A DNA stretch of 64,000 nucleotides. Origin: Emydura subglobosa (lineage: Eukaryota > Chordata > Testudines > Chelidae). The position numbers and the translations under genes are program-made. A model generated the notes under the pieces. That model saw only the letters and a list, made by a program, of their open reading frames with translations, was not told the origin of the DNA and did no database searches. Of this stretch, positions 54,085-63,798 are shown piece after piece. The stretch is from positions 25,606,708-25,670,707 of the forward strand of contig ML679959.1 in assembly GCA_007922225.1 (NCBI GenBank), written 5' to 3'. Position 1 is the first letter of the stretch. Every line of letters starts with the position of its first letter.

Positions 54085-54360
54085 GGACGAGACAATAGAC
54101 ATTTTTATATTTCTTGGAAATTTCACGGCATTCATTTCAGTGCAAATAAAAGCTGTCATTGCCGGAGAAATGATACCGATCGGGCCTGAAAAGGCAGCAA
54201 ATTACCCGCCTGAAAATGCACCGCCGGAAAAAAAAAAATGCATATTAAACACACAAAGAGCCACTTTCCCATCAGCCGCGCTTTCCCCCGACGCTACCGA
54301 ATAACCACACTTTACATAATTCTCCCTCTCCACCTTCGAATTAATTTCACAGGCAGCGAG
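54085..54360. promoter_or_regulatory. Long AT-rich island, strong candidate conserved non-coding element
   Basis: Sharp low-GC block: GACAATAGACATTTTTATAT, CTTGGAAATTTCACGGCATT, CATTTCAGTGCAAATAAAAG, GAAATGATACCGATCGGGCC, GCATATTAAACACACAAAG, CGAATTAATTTCACAGG. TTTTTATAT and AAATAAAAG are AT-hook/MADS/HOX-like; GTGCAAAT resembles an octamer half. It starts after a GC-rich segment and ends in a GAGA run. No repeat family or coding frame recognised. Confidence 0.42.
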
Positions 54361-55390
54361 AGAGAGAAAATGCCACCATCCTGGGGAGACGGCTGGCGAA
54401 AGGGCAGGGCAGCACCAGGCCCCCGCATCCCCACCCCAGAGCGGCCCCCTGGAGCAGCCCCCCAGGTTGATCGCTCACCGCAATGGCTGTGGCACGGTGT
54501 GGCACTTTTCCGGGTTACCGGAGGTGCATCGCTACCATGAGACAGACCTGGCTGTGCCCCCTGCGGGGAACCTTCCCCAGCCACCGGCTGCTGGCAACCA
54601 AAGTGCTGGCTAGCAATGTATCCCCCCACTTCGCCACCCTCAGCTGCCCACTCCCCGCTCCGGACATCCACCTCCGTGGAAGCAGCAAGCCCCCGGCCCC
54701 TGGCTCGCCTCCCTTCACCGGGCCCATTAACACAGCGCGCCCGGCTGTCTTGGCAGTAAAACCCAACTGGAGTTTATTTAGCAGCTGGAGAAAGCCAGGC
54801 GAAGGGGTTTGGAGGCCTGAGGGGGCAGGTGAAAGGAAAACAGACGCCACCGTCTAGCGCCTGTGCCCTCGCTGTCTAATGAGGTATCGCTCGCCCAGCG
54901 GTTAGCTCCACCTTGCATCAGACGCCCCCAGCGGAGTCTCACCTCTGTAAAGCAGCGTAACTTGGGACATTTCGTCTGCTCCTGTACAGCGACAGGCCGG
55001 TGTCTCTTAGGCCAGGGGCCCCCCCTTTTCAGAGGGCTCTCCCGGGGCTCGGTTGTCTTTGTACATGCGCAAGTCTCCAGCCAGCAAAGACAGAGCTGTC
55101 TCCGCAGATGGCCCTTGTTCTCAGCACCGACTGAGGTAGGCCCGAGACCCCGCCACGCCTCAGGTGACCCGCTTCACTTCAACAGCTTTGCCACCTAATA
55201 TTCACCATTGAACTGCTCGCCTACGCTGTTCCCCGAACCGACGTCTCGCCGCGACCCGGACCATCAGCTAGGTGCGGGGAGCAATGCGGCAGAAATACCG
55301 CGACGCTGGCTGGACACGGGGTTACGGTAGCGCTGCGTCGCACACGGAAAGCCCCAAAGCATTCCAGAGCGTGTGGTACAGTGCGCCATG

Positions 55391-55445
55391 CCTGAAATGC
55401 AGCCACCTCTGGGGTGAAGCGTGGCCGCCATTTACCAGCCATGCG
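55391..55445 (+). repeat. Dispersed repeat (GCAGCCACCTCTGGGG), copy
   Basis: CCTGAAATGCAGCCACCTCT, GGGGTGAAGCGTGGCCGCCA; the flanks (55255-55500) probably belong to the same element. Family not identified. Confidence 0.5.
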
Positions 55446-56284
55446 GTGGTGACATGCCGCAACGGAAGGCCAGGACATGACAAATGCTCCGTCCTGTTTA
55501 ATCTGCAGGTCAGGCCTGCCGAGGATGACGGCGGCTGACCGGGATTTGAAAGTGCCTGCCCTGCCCCTTGGAGAAATGAGCTACAGCACAGCAGCCACGC
55601 TCGCTCTGTACCTTGATTTATCTCCCGCTCACTCAGAGCCCTGGCGTCGCCTGTGGTAGAGAAGGGGCAGGTCTCTGCTGCCATGTGACCAAGAGGAGTC
55701 TTTAGTCAGGCTTCTGGACACAGCCAGCCTGCGTATTCCCCCCGGCTCCCAGCCTGGGCTACCAGTGGTCCAGGAGTGCCCAGCCTGTGTGAGAGGCGGG
55801 TGCTGGGCCAGCTGTTGGCAGGGCTGGGACAGGGAGAGAACATAGCCATATTATTTTGGCACAAGCCCCCTCCCCCCACTCAACCCCTATCAGCATCGGG
55901 CTCCTTCGCCCCGGCCCCGGGCGACAAGGTCACCGGGCCAAAAAAATGCTGGGACATCATCTAAGTACAATAGGCCTCAGCTTGTATCCCAGCTGTGGCT
56001 GCCATGGCAACCCAAAGTGGCTTGTAGCTAAGCGCTGGGCCTCAGCGCTCACAGCTGTAACCCGCAAACGATTGGCGGGGGGGGAATCCGTTCCTGTGTC
56101 CCTCACCCCAGGAAAGACACAAGGCAGAGAAGATCCCGGGACCAGGTGTTGAAATGACCAAGAGCAGAATGAGGCCAGGAACCTGCAAAGAAGAGCGAGG
56201 GTGCAGGCTGGGATTAATGTTCAGGGACCCGCCCAGCAAATTGGAGTGGAAATCTATTCTCTGAGCGCACACGGCGATTCCGGC

Positions 56285-56960
56285 GCCAGAAGGGAGCCTC
56301 GTGAGCTTCTCGTTTGACCTCCTGCGTAACACAGGCCAGAGAACTGCCCCATAGTAATTCCGGCAGCGGAGCTGCTAGAAAAAACAAACCCAGTCTTGAT
56401 TAAAAATTGGCAGTGATGGAGAATTCCCCACGACCCTTGGTCAATTGCTCCAGCGGTTAATCACGCTCGCCGTTAAAAATGTACGCCTCTTTGATGCTTC
56501 GCTTCGACTTCCAGCCGTTGGCGCGTGTTAGACCTGGCCCTGCTAGACAGAAGGTTCCCCACGTAGGTAATTAAAGACTGTGACCAATTCACCCCTTAAC
56601 TTTCTCTTTGTCAGGCTACATAGATGGAACTCTTTGAGTCTATCACGATAAGGAAGGTTTTCTAATCCTTGAATCCTTCTCCTGGCTCTTTTCTGAACCA
56701 CGCCAATTTATCAACATCCTTCTTGAATTGTGGCCACCAGATCTGGACACCATATTCCTGCAACAGTCACACAGGTGCCAAATACAGAGGTAAAATAACC
56801 TCTCTGCTCCTCCTTGAGATTGCCCTGTTTATACATCCCAGGATGGCATTAGCTCTTTTGGCCTCAGTGTTACCCTGGGGTTACCCGTTACCACAGCGTC
56901 GCACTGGGAGCTTGTGTTCAGCTGCTTATCCACCATGACACCCAAAACTTTTCTGGCATG
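56285..56960 (-). mobile_element. Older CR1 LINE fragment
   Basis: Collinear with the non-coding tail region of chelonian CR1: GACCTCCTGCGTAACACAGG, GATGGAGAATTCCCCACGAC, AATTGCTCCAGCGGTTAATC, CTCTTTGAGTCTATCACGAT, AAGGAAGGTTTTCTAATCC, ATTGTGGCCACCAGATCTGG, CATCCCAGGATGGCATTAGC, CATGACACCCAAAACTTTTC. The element 3' end is at the left, so it lies antisense. It is longer but more diverged than the 17.6 kb copy. Confidence 0.85.
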
Positions 56961-57606
56961 ATTGCGGCGCTGCTGCAACGGTTTGCTATGGTCCTGTGCG
57001 GTAGGGCAGCACAAATGGAATAGTGCATTGTAAACCTTGGTGGTGAGGAAGGAGCACAAAAAGGCTGGTCCTAAAACGGGCCTTCTCATGCACAGTCAAT
57101 TGTGCGTGCAACACCTGCCTCTGCAAATCAGGAGACTGTGCATGAAAACGGGCGCTGGTGTGTGAAAATTTCCACACGTGCAGTAACCTGTGAGTGCCGG
57201 AGGGGCTGTTTTTTCAGGGGAGTTCAGCTCTGGAATTAGAAACCCGTGACACCGAATGCAGCTTTCTAAAGGGGACAATCCAACACCTCAGAGGAAGGAT
57301 CCAGAGCTCCCAGCTCTGCAGCAGGAAGCACCTGCTAGAAGCTAAACACTCGAGGTAGGGAGGTTTGGCCCCTGCAGATGTCGGGCTGAGTGGGTGCCCC
57401 AGAGAGCTGCAAGGCTATCTATGGGTATGGCTCCCCAGTGCCCCCCTCCAGGATTGTAGCACACAGGCTGGGGGCATCCCCAAAGCGAAATCATAAAGCA
57501 CCAGGCAGCTTTGGACTGACAACAGCTGCAGAAAAGGTCAGTCAGGGTCCACGGGGCTGCTTGAGGAAGGGGAGGGGCTTAGAATGTGGGCGTGTCCCTG
57601 TGCATG

Positions 57607-57776
57607 ATCTTGGCCCGCCCCCTGCCATGATGGACAGAACTTAGGCCCATCCCTCTCTCCCCAACTATGATAAACAGAACCTGGTCCCACCCCTGGCTAT
57701 GATGGACAGGCCCTTGGCCCGCCTCCTACCATGACAGACAAGACCTTGGCCCGCCTCCTACCACAACGGACAGGAC
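57607..57776. repeat. Tandem repeat, about five 32-40 bp units
   Basis: Units share CTTGGCCCGCC(C/T)CCT(G/A)CC and ATGATGGACAG(A/G)AC / ATGACAGACAAGACC. The last two units are most alike, the first three more diverged. Not coding. Confidence 0.85.
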
Positions 57777-57879
57777 TGTTTCGGCACTTTAGACTAGCAG
57801 AGCCCAACATCCATTCCCCAGCCTGGATTTGCTCCTTGCCTCTGTTCTAGACCAAACCGCTCCAGCTGCCTCATTCATT

Positions 57880-58175
57880 TACCTGCGTTTCTGTGTTGCT
57901 GGCCTGCCAAGACTATAAACACCTGGGATGCAACATTTCTTTTGCAAGAGGTCCTGGGGGACTGGAAGCTTTAAACGCAGTTTAATTGCAGGTCAGATCC
58001 TTACAGGAAAATCTCTATTAAATCCCCAGATTATTAATAGCCTATAAAACGTGTTTATGGAACAGCTGTTGCACAGCAAATATATCAATGAGAATGTAAA
58101 TTCCTCTGATGTGGCCTGGTATTTAAAAGGACGCGTCCAAGTTAATTAGCTCCAAAAAACCAATCCACCTTTCAA
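57880..58175. promoter_or_regulatory. Long AT-rich island, strong candidate conserved non-coding element
   Basis: TTCATTTACCTGCGTTTCTG, GACTATAAACACCTGGG, GGAAGCTTTAAACGCAGTTT, AATTGCAGGTCAG, CCCCAGATTATTAATAGCC, TATAAAACGTGTTTATGG, CAGCAAATATATCAATGAG, CAAGTTAATTAGCTCC. TATAAAACGTGTTTATG is an imperfect palindrome; TATCAATGA and TTAATTAGC suit homeodomain/TALE factors and TATAAACA suits forkhead. It is one of the longest low-GC stretches in the window. Regulatory role inferred. Confidence 0.42.
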
Positions 58176-58589
58176 GTTCCCCAGCTGTTTTCTCCAGCCG
58201 CCTCCTGGTCTTGAGTCAGGCTCCAAAAGGCCATTCTCAGCTCAGCCGTTATGGAGCACTTGCCTGTTCCTTGGCATTTTCTGGTGCACGCAGCACTTAG
58301 CAACCGGACTGTCCCCCGCCCGCCCGCTAGAGATTTCAGCCTGCCCCCTGGGCTCTGAAATACTGCCCCCAAGGGAAGCCACAGAAGCCCATCACTTATT
58401 ACAGGGGACGAGACGGACCATTGGTTCTTGCAGGCCCCATGAGAATTAGCTGCTACTTCACTTTTACTTTGTCTCTTTTAATTTCTCAGCAATTATGAGC
58501 TCAGTTTCGATAAGCAGCAGCAAGACCCGGAGTAGAAATCTAGAACTGGGAAGGAGCGGGTTTCCCAGCAGATTCGGGTGACAGACTAG

Positions 58590-58690
58590 ACTGGGGAAGG
58601 GACCATCTTTACCATTCAGTGTTTGTACAGCACCTGGCACAATGAGGTCCTGATCATTGACTGGGACTACCACACTACAAGATAGATAGA
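58590..58690 (-). repeat. Dispersed amniote repeat, copy B
   Basis: GGGACCATCTTTACCATTCA, GTGTTTGTACAGCACCTGGC, ACAATGAGGTCCTGATCATT: reverse complement of the element at 27295-27420. Confidence 0.65.
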
Positions 58691-58704
58691 TAGACAGACA
58701 GACA
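58678..58704. repeat. (GATA)n/(GACA)n microsatellite
   Basis: Three GATA then three GACA units, at the end of the dispersed repeat; typical of a retroposon 3' tail expansion. Confidence 0.9.
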
Positions 58705-59154
58705 CTGGACAGCAATGTGACTTCCAGCACTGCCTGTCTCTGGAGTGGTACATCCCGTGGGGAGGAAATGTCCCGATGATCCAGCCTGCCGCTGACAGGG
58801 GATCTACATTGTGCAATAACCAGGGTGAACACAAGAGCTGCTACCTGGCTTGTTCTGGGTGGGACCAGGAAGTGGCCAGGGCACACGTCCCGCAGGATTC
58901 TCAAGGCCAAAGGGGCATGGACCAACTCCAACCCATCTTGGCTTCTCTCCAACAGGAACGCTCAGAGATCCTCCCGCTAAGCACCCCGATCCCCAGCAGC
59001 TGTTCTAACTCCGCCCTGTCTCTATTGGGAACGTCTTGCCAGCGACGTGGCCGCGTTGCTGTGATTGCCCGGCCCTGGGTCCGCTCTCACATGCACGCTG
59101 GACCGGTCACTTTCTCTGCTCTCGGTGTGCAGGCCGGAGGGTTTTTTTTGGGGA

Positions 59155-59375
59155 GCAGTTAGCTTGCCAGTCGCTCGAATAAATAAAAGCATGCGAGGCT
59201 GGTGGCGGATCGCTGACAGCCCCCACGGCCGTCACCATGAGCCGACCTGCTTTGCATTTTCAGTGAAAAAACCATGCCGTGTTGATCATACGAGTGAAAA
59301 ATCCTATTTGTCACCTGCTGTTGATGTATGAACACATTGGCACGCGGGATTATCTTGAGGGAAATTAGGGTGCCA
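59155..59375. promoter_or_regulatory. AT-rich island, strong candidate conserved non-coding element
   Basis: GAATAAATAAAAGCATGCGA, GCTTTGCATTTTCAGTG, GTTGATCATACGAGTG, AAAATCCTATTTGTCACC, GTTGATGTATGAACACATTG, GGGATTATCTTGAGGG. CTATTTGTCACC resembles MEF2-like plus TGTCA (TALE) words. No coding frame of interest and no repeat family recognised. Confidence 0.4.
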
Positions 59376-59994
59376 GCGGGGTAGGTTAGGGGAGGGGCAG
59401 GGTGGAGTGTGGGGGGGGAGCACGTGGGCTGGCACTGCGGGGCGGGGGGGGGGGGGCTATTAGCTCCAGAAGAGAAGGAGAAGGTAACAGCTGGGCAGAA
59501 AGGAGTTGGCACCACCCATGGGTCTGTGCTGGGGGGAGTTGTGGGTCTCAACTGGGCTCACAGCAGAGGGAGGGGCCCAAAATATGCAGGGCAGCTCCTC
59601 AGCCGGGGTAAACCCACAGGGCTCCCTGGCAGCCACCGGTGGGGCAGGGGCCCACGATGGGATCTGAGCCGCGTGGGCGTCTGCAGAGTGCTGTGAAGCA
59701 TGCCCGGGGCTATCCCTGGCAGCGGCATTTCCGAGGCAGCTGCAGCAAAGGGACCCTCAGTGCAGGCCTGTGTCCGGAGCCTTCCACACCCCACGCAAGC
59801 CCTGCCCCCGCCCAGCGGGCTCACAGCCACGGGGGGGCTGGCATCTGGGATGTAAAGATGCCCTCTGGGCCAGGCGGGAATTTCCACGGGACCCCGCACT
59901 CCCTCGCCAAACACCAGCCGGGAGTTCCCACGGGAGGGCAGGGAACAGCCTGGCGAGTGGGCAGCCGAGAGCTGCCAAGCCCCATGCTGCCCCA

Positions 59995-60065
59995 CACGCA
60001 GGCTGTTTAATGAGCTCATTTGCATATTCACCGTACATTTGCATACAACCATAAACTTCCATTTG
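59995..60065. promoter_or_regulatory. Paired octamer (ATTTGCAT) element
   Basis: Two perfect ATTTGCAT octamers at 60018-60025 and 60037-60044, same strand, 19 bp apart start to start. They are flanked by GTTTAATGAGCTC on the left and CATAAACTTCC / CCATTTGCTGG on the right. ATTTGCAT is the canonical POU-factor (Oct) site. Confidence 0.55.
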
Positions 60066-60864
60066 CTGGTAACGCACCTGGCCGAGGGGACAGGCCACGG
60101 CCCTGCACAAAATCAGGCCGCTGGAGCTGGCTGCAGGGGAGCTAACAGCATCTGGGGTGGGGGGACAGGACATGAATGCCCGAGCCTTTGTGCCCCAGCA
60201 TGGGACTGAGGCCAGTCCAACACGGTCCCCCCAGCCACACTGTTCGGCGCGCCCGAGCTGGGTGGTGTTCATCTGGATGCATCTGAGGCCCCCAGACCTC
60301 TGGCATTCACACCCATGCTCTGTGCCAATCTGAGAGGGCTTCCCAGGTCAGCGTGCAGGGCAGGACCAGACCAGCACTGCCTGGGACGGAGGGAAAGCAT
60401 CGTCATTCGCCAGGCCCTGCGTCTGGAGGAAAAGGTTAGCGAGGGCCAGGATGAGGCAGGCCAGTGCCACGGGCGTGAGGGTCACAACGGGGGCAGAGAC
60501 CTGGAGGTCCTCGCTCCGCTCCTCCTCCCTGGGGCTGCCAATTAGCCGAGCGTGGCACCAAGCCCCCGCGGGAGCAAGGGGCTGATTGCATTTTAATGCA
60601 GGGCAGCGCTGGAGGAAACGCGACGAATTGCAGGAAGCTCTCCCCGACGCGACGTAAGGCAGGAGCAAGTGACTTCAGCCGCTGGCTTCCCTCGCAGGGA
60701 GCCGTGCCAGGACAGGAGGTGACCAGCGGAGGGTGGGGACGAAGGCGTCACCTACAGGACGCCTGGGTAACACCCCGCCCTGGTCTTGCTAAAGGTCTGC
60801 CTGGGCCACAGCCGGTCCAGGCGGGCCGGGGACCCGTTAGCTGAACCATGGAACCTCCTATGGC

Positions 60865-61130
60865 ACGGCGCCCCCTAGTGCCACACCGGAGTAGTGCATG
60901 GGCAGAGCACCCCCTGCTGAGCCACCTACCCGGCTCCAGCAGCACGGCGCCCCCTAGCGCCACACCGGGGTACTCTGTGGGGAGAGCGCCCCCTGCAGAG
61001 CCACCTAGCCCACTCCAGCAGCATAGCGCCCCCTAGCACCTCCTGCAGAGCCACTTACCCCACTCCAGAAGCATGGCGCCCCCTAGCGCCACACTGGGGT
61101 ACTGTGCAGGAAAAGCGCCCCCTGTAGCGC
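60865..61130. repeat. Tandem array of CTCF-like cores
   Basis: Seven GCGCCCCCT-type cores (one is GCACCCCCT) at about 60868, 60907, 60948, 60987, 61026, 61076 and 61115, spaced near 40 bp (one interval about 50). They alternate between CCCCCTAG(T/C)G/CACC and CCCCCTGC/CCCCCTGT contexts, so the higher-order unit is about 80 bp and includes GAGCCACCTA and CTCCAGCAGCA. TAGCGCCCCCTxG is the reverse complement of the CTCF core (CxAGGGGGCGCTA). All cores point the same way. Confidence 0.7.
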
Positions 61131-62099
61131 ACTCTCCAGCTGCCCCTCCTCAGCCTCCTGCGGCAGCCGGGCGCCTGGGTGCTCCACGCAGGGCAAGGAG
61201 CCATCTGGGGTGGGCAGCTCTCACTGCGGGGTGGCCGGGATCCGGCGCGGCACTGCATGATGTGCACGCACAGGAGCGTGCGTAAATAGCTTTTGAGAGC
61301 TGCTCACCGCACTCCACAGCAGCTGCTGCTGCTGACAGACGCACCATCGTAACAATGACAGATGCCAGGCCTGGGGAAAGGGGTGGGGCTGGTCCTGGAG
61401 CTTTCTCGGCCTTCCCAGTGCCTGGGTTCCTGGGACGGTGCTGCCTTGCAGGCCGCCCGGCTGAGATCAAAGCTGCTCCTGCCTGAAGGAGCCACAGAAA
61501 AGCCCTGGGTGTGGTGGGGAGAGGAAGGGGAGAGGGCTGGCTGTTCCCTGAGCTGCAGGAGAGGGTTGCCAGGGGCATATAACTGGGATGCAGACAGCAC
61601 ATTGCAGGGGGTGGGGGGTGTTGCACCAGGTTTGGGGGGGGGCAGGTGGCCTTTGGATGCCCCCACATATCCCCCTGTAATGCATGGCCTGGATGGGGCT
61701 GTCACAGCTAGACAGAGCCAGCCAAATGCTGCTCCTTTCCAAACTGCTTTGCCCAGCTCCAGTCAGGAAGCTGCCCCCTTCCAGCCCATGGTGCCCCAGG
61801 GACAACGCCCTAAGGCCCAGTGTTGCTGTCCCTGGTGACTCCCCTGGGGATGCTAACAGAGAGCAGCCACCAGCCTCGAAACCCCGCCTGAGTCAGCAAC
61901 ATGGGGCATAAAACGCCCACAGCCAGTCTAGCACGCACCCAGGACTATAGCATGGAAGCCGGGTGGCCCAGGAGGCAGGTGGTAGTGGCAGGAGAGGGTA
62001 TGGTCAAACAGGGCTGCAGGGAAACTCTCTGCAGTGGGGGCACTGTTCCCGCTAGGAGAGACGGACTGTCCCGCCTGTCCCAGGAACATACACTGGGGC

Positions 62100-62215
62100 C
62101 TGCAACCTGTGAGAGAGAGAGAGAGAAAGCATGCACCACCTACTGGATGGAATCAGAACTACTCACCTGTGTGTCAGAAGCCCTGTACTGGTAACAGCTC
62201 ATGGAGTTTCTTCCT
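62100..62215 (+). repeat. Dispersed repeat (CTGGATGGA-type), copy C
   Basis: GAGAGA tract, then CACCTACTGGATGGAATCAG, AACTACTCACCTGTGTGTCA and CCCTGTACTGGTAACAGCTC. The longest of three copies in the window (others at 8620-8690 and 21515-21610). Family not identified. Confidence 0.6.
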
Positions 62216-62324
62216 TTGGTGAAGCGGAAGCACAAGGATCCGAGTTGCATCCCAGGGAGATGCGCATGGTGACAGCAGATGGACAAGCGGGATGGACATC
62301 CTACACGGCCCCGGGTGGGGCAGA

Positions 62325-62450
62325 ATCATTATCACCATTTTACAGGGGAAGGGGGGGGGAAGAGTGCTGACTTTGCCCAAACTCCTACAGCGAGGCAGGG
62401 AAGAGCCAGGAAGAGAAGCCAGGAGTCCTGATTGCCAGTGACCCCCCGTT
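62325..62450 (-). mobile_element. MIR/CORE-SINE-like copy (antisense)
   Basis: GAATCATTATCACCATTTTA, CAGGGGAAGG, CTTTGCCCAAACTCCTACAG, CAGGAGTCCTGATTGCCAGT: reverse complement of a full MIR layout (ATAATGATTC tail end, TAAAATGG, arm, CAGGACTCCTGG). Confidence 0.7.
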
Positions 62451-63775
62451 TCTGCAGGGAGATTCAAACCTGTAGCAAAGCCTCTGGCTAGCTGGGCTGA
62501 CTGAGCAGAGTCACAGGCTGTGTAGCTGCACTCCCCTGCCCACGCCCGCTGCCCCGAGCAGCCAGGCCCGGTCTATTTAAAACCCCTGCAGTGCTTTGCA
62601 AGCTGCGGGATGGAGCCGTGTGCGTGCCGGCCAGCCTGCCGGGGCGGCTTGGGACACGCACGCAGACCTGGGCCCCAGGGCGGGCGCCGCAGTGCGGGAC
62701 GTCCAGAGGCAGAGATTGAGGCTCCGGCCCCAGCAGCCTGGAACACAGCAGAGCGCGCCCAGGCTGCAGCTCTCAACCCCGGCCCCACGCAGAGGGTGGG
62801 CGGCAGGGCCCTGGGACCAGCCAACGTCAGGGGGCCCACGTGAGGCCCAGGGTTCTGCCTCACATGACAGCTCCTCCAGCAGCATCCCCTGCGTCGCCTA
62901 CTGGGTCACACCCCCACACTGAGCCCCATGCACCGCGCCCTGCAACCCTGGGGCATTGGGTTCAGCAGGGACTGAACGGGGAGCGCGCCCCTGCTGAGTC
63001 ACCCACCTCGCCCCCTGCAGCCCGGGCCCCCCCCAGCAGAGCACAGACTGTGCTCTCAGCCCTCGAACCGCTCAGCCCCGCTTCCTGCAGCCCTCCTCCG
63101 CTCCCCCCCGGGTTTTCCCTGGTGACCCCACGTCCAAGCACGGGCCAGCGTGGATGCTGCATTCGCTCGCAAGCTTGCAGCCCATGGTCTCCGGCTCCGA
63201 ACCGGCCGGCAGTGTCACACCCGCCTGCCGACTCTGCCAGGATCTGTACGGCGCTGGCCGACCCTGGGATGCAAGGAAGGACTCACCGGGTGGCTGTTCC
63301 ATGGTTTTTTTCACATAACTGACATTTTCAAGGGCCCGCAGCTCCCTTGCGCCTGTCCGGAGCAGGCGGGTGGCGGAGGGCACGGCCGCCCCCTCCCAGC
63401 TCTGCTCTGCACGTGTGAAGTCACCCAGGCAGCAACCAGCTGAAGGCAACTGATGCACGGCGGTGACCTGCTCCGCCCTAGCCAGGGACTGCAGGAGCAG
63501 GGCAAGGCGGCCGGTCCCTGCTGGGGTGGAGGTGGTGGCCCAGATGTTAATGAGGCACTCCAGAAGAATGGGGTGAGTCTGGGGGGAGGAGGGGGAAAGC
63601 TGGAATTCAGACTCACCCCCCCCCAACATTGCCCCTCGTCTGAGCGTATGTCACAACCGCACGGTCACTTACAGGGCGCTTGGGGGGGGGGGGAGAGGCC
63701 GTGGCGCCCGGCGGGAGCCGTGTGCACGCCCAGGGGGTGTGGCTGGAGGAATGGCTGGCCATGCGCGTGCAGGAG

Positions 63776-63798
63776 AGTGTGTGTGTGTGTGTGTGTGG
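63776..63798. repeat. (GT)n microsatellite
   Basis: About 11 GT units near the right end of the window. Confidence 0.95.
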
